From the NCBI GenBank assembly GCA_013298245.1, contig JAAFHD010000002.1:9123-29774 (forward strand): a stretch of DNA of 20,652 nucleotides. The letters run 5' to 3'. Origin of the DNA: Alphaproteobacteria bacterium (GTDB lineage: Bacteria; Pseudomonadota; Alphaproteobacteria; Acetobacterales; Acetobacteraceae). The notes under the pieces were generated by a model. The model saw only the letters and a list, made by a program, of their open reading frames with translations, did no database searches and was not told the DNA's origin. The position numbers and the translations under genes are program-made. Shown here in pieces: positions 15,213 to 20,652 of this stretch (the stretch's first letter is position 1; every line of letters starts with the position of its first letter).

Positions 15213-15761
15213 ATGAAAAGGATGGCGGGAATGCGGATCGGAATCGGGCTTCTCGCGGCGGTGCTGGCGCTGGGTGGTTGCGGCGGTGGCAACCAGCAGA
15301 CAGCCGCGCTGCTGGCCTGCCCCACGCCTGGCCTGCTGCCGGATGCGGTGGACCTGACGCGCTATCGTGGCGGCCAGGGCGACCTGACGGCGCTGGTGGT
15401 GGATGCGCGGATCAGCGGCATCGCCAATGGCCAATGCGGCGAAAGCCGGGACCGTCGTGCGCTGACGGTGCAGTTCAGCGTGGGCATCAACGCGGAGCGC
15501 GGGCCGGCCGCCGAAGGGCGCCAGGCGCAAATCCCGCTGGTGATCGCGGTGACCGACCGCGGCGGCCAGGTGCTGCGCCGCCAGGTGGTGACGCAGGTGG
15601 TGAGCTTCCCGTCCACCGGCCGCGCCAATATCGTGTCGGAGCCAGTGGAACTGGTGCTGCCAGTGAGCAGCACACGCCGCGCTTCGGATTATGAGGTGGT
15701 GGTGGGCTTCCTGCTGAACGAACAGGAACTTGCCACCAACCGGCGCAGGGGGCCGCGCTGA
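15213..15761 (+). CDS. Putative lipoprotein of unknown function
   Basis: The 182-residue product starts [10 protein letters not shown], followed by a hydrophobic stretch [12 protein letters not shown]. Cys23 sits in an LGGC lipobox-like site, so a lipid-anchored envelope protein is likely. The mature part ([14 protein letters not shown], then a beta-rich segment to residue ~170) has two further cysteines, Cys36 and Cys75, that could form a disulfide. I do not recognise the family. ATG 15213 is preferred because it gives a basic n-region before the hydrophobic core; ATG 15222, ATG 15231 and GTG 15201 are alternatives. It is divergent from ispH and followed by a hairpin terminator, so it is probably monocistronic. 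Confidence 0.75.
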   Translation: MKRMAGMRIGIGLLAAVLALGGCGGGNQQTAALLACPTPGLLPDAVDLTRYRGGQGDLTALVVDARISGIANGQCGESRDRRALTVQFSVGINAERGPAAEGRQAQIPLVIAVTDRGGQVLRRQVVTQVVSFPSTGRANIVSEPVELVLPVSSTRRASDYEVVVGFLLNEQELATNRRRGPR

Positions 15762-15780
15762 TCTGCTGACGGTCTGGGCA

Positions 15781-15804
15781 AACCCGACTGACCGGTTGGG
15801 TTTT
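15781..15804 (+). terminator. Rho-independent-like terminator of the lipoprotein gene
   Basis: A stem AACCCGACT / GGTTGGGTT (9 pairs including G-U wobbles) with loop GACC spans 15781-15802 and runs into TTTT at 15801-15804. It lies 20 bases after the lipoprotein stop and separates that gene from the glycine cleavage operon promoter. Confidence 0.6.
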
Positions 15805-15817
15805 CGCGCATCACGCG

Positions 15818-15846
15818 TTGCAGCGCACCGATTCTGTCTGTAAACG
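15818..15846 (+). promoter_or_regulatory. Candidate sigma-70 promoter of the gcv operon
   Basis: TTGCAG at 15818-15823 and TAAACG at 15841-15846 are separated by exactly 17 bases. Transcription would start near 15853, just ahead of the riboswitch P1 stem at 15861. The -10 match is poor, so this is a positional prediction. Confidence 0.4.
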
Positions 15847-15860
15847 AGACCCACCCGCTG

Positions 15861-16037
15861 ATCCCGCGCGGGAGAGAGGGGCTTGTCCCCCGCCGAAGGC
15901 GCAACCGGCCCCCGGAACCGCTCAGGCAAAAGGGCCGCGTGGGATAGGGAACTCTGGAAAGTCCTGGCCGAAAGGCCTGGCACCGACGGCGAAAGGGTGG
16001 GTTTCCCACCCGAATCTCTCAGGTCCATGGACAGAGG
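15861..16037 (+). promoter_or_regulatory. Tandem glycine riboswitch
   Basis: There are two consecutive glycine aptamers. Aptamer 1 (15861-15945) is closed by an 11-pair P1, ATCCCGCGCGG with CCGCGTGGGAT. It contains the conserved GGGAGAG-like entry, GCCGAAGG.GCAA and CAGGCAAAAGG. After a five-base linker (AGGGA), aptamer 2 (15951-16037) is closed by CTCTG (15952-15956) and CAGAG (16032-16036). It holds GCCGAAAGGC, GGCGAAAGG and CTCTCAGGTCCATGGACAG. This is the classic cooperative two-aptamer form found ahead of glycine cleavage genes, where glycine binding switches expression on. It sits 44 bases before the gcvT start. Confidence 0.95.
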
Positions 16038-16056
16038 GGGGTCACGAACTCAAACG

Positions 16057-16077
16057 GCCGCAACCGCGGCTGGGGGA
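16057..16077 (+). promoter_or_regulatory. Hairpin next to the gcvT ribosome binding site (possible expression platform)
   Basis: GCCGC (16057-16061) and GCGGC (16066-16070) form a stem with loop AACC, directly followed by the G-rich ribosome binding site GGGGGA at 16072-16077. There is no T-run, so the switch may act on translation initiation and not by termination. This is inferred from position. Confidence 0.45.
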
Positions 16078-16080
16078 TGC

Positions 16081-17166
16081 GTGGCCGAAGAACTGCTTGA
16101 AACACCGTTGGCGTCGCTGCACCGCGAATTGGGCGGCCGCATGGTGCCCTTCGCGGGTTATGCGATGCCCGTGCAATACGCGCCCGGCATCATGGCGGAG
16201 CACCTACATTGCCGCGCGGCGGCGGCGCTGTTCGATGTCTCCCACATGGGTCAGGCCGAATTGGTGGGCGAGGGCGCGGCCGCCGCGCTGGAAACCCTGA
16301 CGCCGGCCGATGTGCAGGGCCTGAAGCCCGGCCGCCAGCGCTACGGCCTGCTGCTGAACGCGGAAGGCGGCATCATCGACGACTTCATGGTCGCGAATCT
16401 CGGCGACCGGCTGTTCCTGGTGGTCAACGCGTCGCGCAAGCATATCGACCTGCCGCTGATCGAAGCCGCACTGCCCGCCGGCGTGCGGCTGCGCGCCATG
16501 CCCGATCGCGCGTTGATCGCGCTGCAAGGCCCGGGCGCGGTTGCGGCCATTGCCGGGTTGTTCCCCGGCATCGACGCGCTGTCCTTCATGGGCGTGTGGC
16601 AGGGCGATGGGATGGTGGTCTCGCGCTCCGGCTACACCGGGGAAGATGGCGTCGAAATCTCCGTGCCCGCCGATGCGGCCGAGGCGCTGGCGCGCCGGTT
16701 GCTGGCGCTGCCCGGCGTGCTGCCTGCGGGGCTTGGCGCGCGTGACAGCCTGCGGCTGGAAGCGGGCCTTTGCCTCTATGGCAACGACATTGATGAAACG
16801 ACCTCGCCGGTCGAGGCCAACCTGGTCTGGTCCATGGGCAAGCGCCGCCGCATGGAATGGAACTTCCCCGGCGCCGCGCGCATCCGTGACGAACTCGACA
16901 ACGGCGTGAAACGCCTGCGTGTCGGCATCCGCCCCGAAGGCCGCCAGCCGGCGCGCCAGCACACGGTGGTGCATGCCGGCGGCGAGGCCGTGGGCGAAAT
17001 CACCTCCGGCGGTTTCGGCCCCTCGGTCAACGGCCCAGTCGCCATGGGCTATGTCGCGCGGCCGCACGCCGCCGACGGCACGCCGCTTGAACTCATGGTG
17101 CGCGGCAAGGCCCTGGCGGCCAGCGTCGCACCGCTTCCTTTCCACCCTCATCGCTATGCCCGCTGA
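16081..17166 (+). CDS. gcvT: Glycine cleavage system T protein (aminomethyltransferase)
   Basis: GcvT takes the aminomethyl group from lipoyl-GcvH, transfers the one-carbon unit to tetrahydrofolate and releases ammonia. The 361-residue sequence shows LHRELGGRMVPFAGYAMPVQY, FDVSHMGQ, the folate and catalytic region LNAEGGIIDDFMV with Asp100/Asp101, SRSGYTGEDGVEI, the ARDSLRLEAGLCLYGNDIDE signature and GEITSGGFGPSVN near the C-terminus. The start is GTG 16081. It leaves 20 residues before RMVPFAGYAMP, as in known GcvT proteins, and has GGGGGA just upstream. The frame is open through the riboswitch, but that is not coding. It is the first gene of the operon, 15 bases before gcvH. Confidence 0.95.
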   Translation: MAEELLETPLASLHRELGGRMVPFAGYAMPVQYAPGIMAEHLHCRAAAALFDVSHMGQAELVGEGAAAALETLTPADVQGLKPGRQRYGLLLNAEGGIIDDFMVANLGDRLFLVVNASRKHIDLPLIEAALPAGVRLRAMPDRALIALQGPGAVAAIAGLFPGIDALSFMGVWQGDGMVVSRSGYTGEDGVEISVPADAAEALARRLLALPGVLPAGLGARDSLRLEAGLCLYGNDIDETTSPVEANLVWSMGKRRRMEWNFPGAARIRDELDNGVKRLRVGIRPEGRQPARQHTVVHAGGEAVGEITSGGFGPSVNGPVAMGYVARPHAADGTPLELMVRGKALAASVAPLPFHPHRYAR

Positions 17167-17181
17167 AAGGCACCCACAAAA

Positions 17182-17547
17182 ATGCTGAAATTCTCCAAGG
17201 ATCATGAATGGGTGCGGGTCGAGGGCGGCATCGCCACCGTGGGCATCACCGACCACGCGCAGAACGCGCTGGGTGACGTGGTCTTCGTGGACCTGCCCGA
17301 AGCCGGCCGCGTCGTCAGCGTGGGCGAGGCGTGCAGCGTGGTGGAAAGCGTGAAGGCCGCATCCGATGTCTACGCCCCCGTCGCCGGCAAGGTGGTCGAG
17401 AGCAACGCCGCCCTGGTCGACAACCCCGCCACCATCAACCAGGACCCCGCCGGCGAGGGCTGGTTCTTCAAGATCGAGTTGGACGGCGCCCTGCCCGACG
17501 ACCTGATGGACGCCGACGCCTATGCCCGCTTCGTGGAGAGCCTGTGA
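17182..17547 (+). CDS. gcvH: Glycine cleavage system H protein
   Basis: GcvH is the lipoyl carrier that shuttles the aminomethyl intermediate between the P, T and L proteins. The 121-residue sequence has [20 protein letters not shown] at the start and the lipoyl-attachment hairpin [17 protein letters not shown] with lipoylated Lys58. [10 protein letters not shown] follows in the C-terminal part. Length is standard. Its stop codon shares one base with the gcvP start (TGATG), so expression of carrier and decarboxylase is coupled. Confidence 0.97.
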   Translation: MLKFSKDHEWVRVEGGIATVGITDHAQNALGDVVFVDLPEAGRVVSVGEACSVVESVKAASDVYAPVAGKVVESNAALVDNPATINQDPAGEGWFFKIELDGALPDDLMDADAYARFVESL

Positions 17548-20420
17548 TGTTGGACACACTCACCGCCCTTGAAGACCAGGGCGAATTCATCCGCCGCCAC
17601 ATCGCGCCCAGCGACGCGGATATTCAGGCCATGTTGAAGGTGGTGGGCGCGACATCTCTGTCCGACATGACCGCCAAGACGGTGCCCGCGCGCATCCTGG
17701 GCGCTGACCTTTCCGTGCTGCCCCCGCCCGTGAACGAGGCCGGCGTGCTGGCCGAAATGCGCGCGCTGGCGGCGCAGAACATCCAGGTGAAAAGCCTGAT
17801 CGGCATGGGCTATCACGGCACGCACACGCCGCCCGTGATCCTGCGCAACATCCTGGAAAACCCGGGCTGGTACACGGCGTATACGCCCTACCAGGCCGAG
17901 ATTTCGCAAGGCCGGCAAGAAGCGCTGGTCAACTTCCAGACCATGGTGACGAGCTTGACCGGGTTGCCGGTGGCCAATGCCTCGCTGCTCGATGAAGGCA
18001 CCGCCGCCGCCGAGGCCATGGCGATGGCGATGGCCGCGCAGAAGGGCAAGTCGCGCGCCATGGTGATCGCGGCCGATACCCACCCGCAGACCATCGCCGT
18101 GGTGCGCGTGCGCGCGGAGCCGCTGGGCATCGCCGTACACATCGCGCCGGTGGCCGATATCGCGGCCCTGGTCGCCGCCGAAAAACCCTTCGCGCTGCTG
18201 CTGCAATACCCCGGCACCACCGGCGAAATCCGCGACCTGACGGCGGATATCGCGGCCGTGCATGCCGGCGGCGGCCTGGCCATTGTGGCCGCCGATCCGC
18301 TGTCGCTGGTGCTGCTGACGCCGCCTGGTGAAATGGGCGCGGATATCGTCATCGGCTCCTCGCAGCGCTTCGGCGTGCCGCTGGGTTATGGCGGCCCGCA
18401 TGCCGCGTTCATCGCGGTGAAGGATGCGCATAAAAGGCTGCTTCCCGGCCGGCTGATCGGCGTCTCCATCGACGCCGCCGGCGCGCCCGCCATGCGCCTG
18501 GCACTGCAAACGCGCGAGCAGCATATCCGCCGCGAAAAGGCCACCTCCAACATCTGCACCGCGCAGGTTCTGCTCGCCGTCATGGCCAGCATGTACGCCG
18601 TGTGGCACGGCCCCGAGGGCCTGCGCCGCATCGCCACCCGCGTGGCACTTCAGGCCCGCCTGCTGGCGGGTGCCGCACGCTTCCCCATCCGCCACGCCGC
18701 CTTCTTCGACACCGTGGTCTTCGAGACCGGCGCCAAGACCGAAGCCGTGCTCGATGCCGCGCGCAAGCTCGGCTTTAACCTGCGCCGCGTCGATGACGGC
18801 GCGGTGGGCGTCGCACTCGACGAAACCGTCACGCGCGAGGAACTGGATTTGCTGGCCGAAGTGCTCGGCGGGCGCCTGGGCGCAACGCAAGGCGGCATCC
18901 CCTCCTCGCTCGATCGCGCAGGCCCGATCCTGACCGCGGAAGTCTTCCACGCGCATCACTCCGAACACGCCATGCTGCGCTACATCAAGCGGCTGGAGGA
19001 CAAGGATGTCGCGCTGAACCGCAGCATGATCGCGCTCGGTTCCTGCACGATGAAATTGAACGCCACCGCGGAGATGATTCCGGTCACCTTCCCCGGCTTC
19101 GCCAACATCCATCCCTTCGCGCCGGCCGACCAGGCGCAGGGCTACATCACCATGATCCGGCGGCTGGAATCATGGCTCGCCACCATCACCGGTTTCGCCG
19201 CAGTCTCACTGCAACCGAACGCCGGCAGCCAGGGCGAATATGCGGGCCTGCTCGCCATCCGCGCCTATCACCGCGCGCGCGGTGAAGGGCACCGCGACAT
19301 CTGCCTGATCCCCTCCTCCGCACATGGCACCAACCCCGCCAGCGCGGTGATGGCCGGCATGAAAGTGGTGGTCTGCGCCTGCGACAAGGACGGCAATATC
19401 GACATCGCCGACCTCACCGCGAAGGCCGAACAGCACAGCGCCAACCTGGCCGCGCTGATGGTCACCTACCCCAGCACACACGGCGTGTTCGAAGCGGCCA
19501 TCCAGGATATCTGCGCGACCATCCACGCCCATGGCGGCCAAGTCTACATGGACGGCGCCAACATGAACGCGCAGGTGGGCCTGACCGCGCCCGGCCTCAT
19601 CGGCGCCGATGTCTGCCACCTGAACCTGCACAAGACCTTCTGCATTCCGCATGGCGGCGGCGGGCCTGGCGTGGGCCCGATCGGGGTCGCGGCGCACCTC
19701 GCACCACACCTGCCCAACCACCCGATGCTGGCCGAGGCCGGTCCAACCACAGGCTTCGGCCCGGTCTCCTCCGCGCCCTTCGGCTCGGCCGCCATCCTGC
19801 CCATCAGCTACGCCTATATCCGCATGATGGGCGGCGAGGGCCTGACGCGCGCGACGCAGGTGGCGATCCTCAACGCCAACTATATGGCGGCGCGGCTGGC
19901 CGACCACTTCCCCATCCTCTACCGCGGTGGGCAGGGCATGGTGGCGCATGAATGCATCCTGGATTGCCGCGGCTTCCAGCAGAATGGCGGCGTCCTCGTC
20001 GAGGATATCGCCAAGCGCCTGCAGGATTACGGCTTCCACGCCCCCACCATGTCCTGGCCCGTCACCGGCACCCTCATGGTGGAGCCGACGGAGAGCGAGA
20101 CGAAGTCCGAGCTCGACCGCTTCTGCGACGCGATGATCAGCATCCGCGCCGAAATCCGCGCCGTCGAACAAGGCCGGATGGACCGCGCCGACAACCCGCT
20201 GAAGAACGCGCCGCACACCATGGCGGAAGTCATGGCGAGCGAGTGGGCCCACCCCTACCCGCGCGAACAGGCCGCCTTCCCGCTGCCCTATGTGCGGATG
20301 AACAAGTACTGGCCGCCGGTGAAGCGCGTGGACAATGTCCATGGCGACCGCAACCTGGTCTGCACCTGCGCGCCGCTTGAGGCCTATGCGGAGACGGCTA
20401 CGCTTCAGGCTGCCGAGTAA
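17547..20420 (+). CDS. gcvP: Glycine dehydrogenase (decarboxylating), single-chain P protein
   Basis: GcvP is the PLP enzyme that decarboxylates glycine and loads the aminomethyl group on GcvH. The 957-residue product is the full fused form, with an N-terminal GcvPA-like half (about 1-440, starting [18 protein letters not shown]) and a C-terminal GcvPB-like half. The PLP lysine is Lys696 in [24 protein letters not shown]-type surroundings, [46 protein letters not shown] and the C-terminal [21 protein letters not shown] all match. The start ATG 17547 overlaps the gcvH stop by one base; the longer upstream frame lies within gcvH. No frameshift or missing motif was seen. It is the last gene of the riboswitch-controlled operon. 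Confidence 0.97.
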   Translation: MLDTLTALEDQGEFIRRHIAPSDADIQAMLKVVGATSLSDMTAKTVPARILGADLSVLPPPVNEAGVLAEMRALAAQNIQVKSLIGMGYHGTHTPPVILRNILENPGWYTAYTPYQAEISQGRQEALVNFQTMVTSLTGLPVANASLLDEGTAAAEAMAMAMAAQKGKSRAMVIAADTHPQTIAVVRVRAEPLGIAVHIAPVADIAALVAAEKPFALLLQYPGTTGEIRDLTADIAAVHAGGGLAIVAADPLSLVLLTPPGEMGADIVIGSSQRFGVPLGYGGPHAAFIAVKDAHKRLLPGRLIGVSIDAAGAPAMRLALQTREQHIRREKATSNICTAQVLLAVMASMYAVWHGPEGLRRIATRVALQARLLAGAARFPIRHAAFFDTVVFETGAKTEAVLDAARKLGFNLRRVDDGAVGVALDETVTREELDLLAEVLGGRLGATQGGIPSSLDRAGPILTAEVFHAHHSEHAMLRYIKRLEDKDVALNRSMIALGSCTMKLNATAEMIPVTFPGFANIHPFAPADQAQGYITMIRRLESWLATITGFAAVSLQPNAGSQGEYAGLLAIRAYHRARGEGHRDICLIPSSAHGTNPASAVMAGMKVVVCACDKDGNIDIADLTAKAEQHSANLAALMVTYPSTHGVFEAAIQDICATIHAHGGQVYMDGANMNAQVGLTAPGLIGADVCHLNLHKTFCIPHGGGGPGVGPIGVAAHLAPHLPNHPMLAEAGPTTGFGPVSSAPFGSAAILPISYAYIRMMGGEGLTRATQVAILNANYMAARLADHFPILYRGGQGMVAHECILDCRGFQQNGGVLVEDIAKRLQDYGFHAPTMSWPVTGTLMVEPTESETKSELDRFCDAMISIRAEIRAVEQGRMDRADNPLKNAPHTMAEVMASEWAHPYPREQAAFPLPYVRMNKYWPPVKRVDNVHGDRNLVCTCAPLEAYAETATLQAAE

Positions 20421-20425
20421 GTAAC

Positions 20426-20448
20426 CCGGGAGGGCTCTGCCCTCCCGG
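20426..20448. terminator. Strong hairpin after gcvP
   Basis: CCGGGAGGGC (20426-20435) and GCCCTCCCGG (20439-20448) form a perfect 10-bp stem with loop TCT. There is no T-run on either side. It lies between two convergent genes, so it may block transcription in both directions. Confidence 0.6.
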
Positions 20449-20457
20449 ACCCACCCG

Positions 20458-20477
20458 CCGAGGGGCTTGCCCCTCGG
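20458..20477. terminator. Second strong hairpin after gcvP
   Basis: CCGAGGGGC (20458-20466) and GCCCCTCGG (20469-20477) pair perfectly over 9 bp around a two-base loop. With the preceding hairpin it forms a tandem palindromic unit. It ends 10 bases before the minus-strand gene stop. Confidence 0.55.
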
Positions 20478-20487
20478 AACCCGGAAA

Positions 20488-20652
20488 CTACGCGGCAGGC
20501 CGCACGAAGGCCTGCCGCGCATAGAGCTTCCAGGCGCCGCCCTGCTTCTTCCACACCTGCAGGATGCCGATATTCACCGGCGTGACCCGCCCGCCGCCCG
20601 TGGTGTGGCCGGTGAAGACATGGCGCACGATCGCATCCTCGCCATTCACCTG
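20488..20652 (-). CDS. SnoaL/DUF4440-like (NTF2 fold) protein, C-terminal part
   Basis: The frame is open from the right edge to TAG at 20488-20490 on the minus strand, giving the last 54 residues. The segment contains AIVRHVFTGHT, NIGILQVWKKQGGAWKLYAR and a final QAFVRPAA. The alternation of hydrophobic strands and the W-K-x-x-x-x-G-x-W-K-L-Y pattern is typical of the last strands of DUF4440/SnoaL-like NTF2-fold proteins, which often act as small-molecule-binding or isomerase-like domains. The start is outside the window and no function can be assigned. It converges with gcvP across the tandem hairpins. Confidence 0.65.
   Translation of the reverse strand, partial: QVNGEDAIVRHVFTGHTTGGGRVTPVNIGILQVWKKQGGAWKLYARQAFVRPAA

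Noticed and set aside
15137..15325. A 63-residue N-terminal extension of ispH.
   Set aside because: It is antisense to the lipoprotein signal peptide region and resembles no IspH N-terminus.
15883..16080. The gcvT reading frame stays open for about 66 codons upstream, across the riboswitch.
   Set aside because: The region is fully explained by two glycine aptamers, and GTG 16081 gives the normal GcvT N-terminus. Open frames are common by chance at this GC content.
17331..17546. A 72-residue N-terminal extension of gcvP.
   Set aside because: It lies in an alternative frame of gcvH and is arginine-rich shadow coding. The ATG at 17547 overlaps the gcvH stop neatly and starts a family-like N-terminus.
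17520..19112. A 530-codon open frame antisense to gcvP, and other long antisense frames such as 12778-14037 and 16204-17559.
   Set aside because: They are antisense to strongly supported genes, have shadow composition (His/Arg/Gln rich) and show no family motifs. High GC produces these frames.

Overview
The window is 20.6 kb of very GC-rich, densely packed bacterial DNA. Its gene families point to an alphaproteobacterium, most likely Rhodospirillales/Acetobacteraceae of a Roseomonas-like kind. The pointers are an alpha-type SspB with a C-terminal ClpX-binding tail, a Bug-type solute-binding protein, a MarR/OmpR/EnvZ trio beside ilvE (a PetP/PetR-like arrangement), and a tandem glycine riboswitch ahead of gcvT-gcvH-gcvP. 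The placement is inferred from gene content alone. I see no tRNA, rRNA, CRISPR array, prophage or transposase gene. Almost everything is ordinary chromosomal housekeeping.

Layout. (1) 1-3023, plus strand: the tail of a tripartite-tricarboxylate-type (Bug) binding protein, an FAD-dependent oxidoreductase, then a tight run of sspB, a Rid-family gene and a VOC (glyoxalase-like) gene. (2) 3023-3185: a 163-bp element that is an imperfect palindrome over its whole length. (3) 3245-4414: a serine-glyoxylate-type aminotransferase, convergent with tadA (minus). (4) 4915-10570, plus: five genes with overlapping ends: a class I glutamine amidotransferase, rluB, rsmD, a double glycosyltransferase (GT2 + GT4 in one chain) and an unrecognised 403-residue protein. 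(5) 10593-11495, minus: ilvE. It is divergent from 11571-14112, plus: MarR regulator, OmpR-type response regulator and EnvZ-type histidine kinase. (6) 14165-15136, minus: ispH, with a small duplicated 3' end. (7) 15213-15761, plus: a small lipoprotein followed by a terminator. (8) 15861-20420: promoter, two-aptamer glycine riboswitch, gcvT, gcvH and a full-length single-chain gcvP, then two strong hairpins and the end of a minus-strand SnoaL/DUF4440-like gene that runs off the window.

Functional links. The glycine riboswitch should turn on the glycine cleavage operon when glycine is in excess. The serine-glyoxylate-type aminotransferase at 3245 belongs to the same glycine/serine/glyoxylate metabolism. 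RluB, RsmD and TadA are RNA-modifying enzymes of the translation apparatus. The glycosyltransferase and its partner probably make a surface glycan. They are translationally chained to rRNA-modification genes with no apparent functional link.

No clearly new system is evident. The parts most worth a second look are the long palindromic intergenic element, the GT2-GT4 fusion with its uncharacterised central region and partner protein, the Rid protein lacking the usual catalytic arginine, and the decayed duplication at the ispH 3' end.
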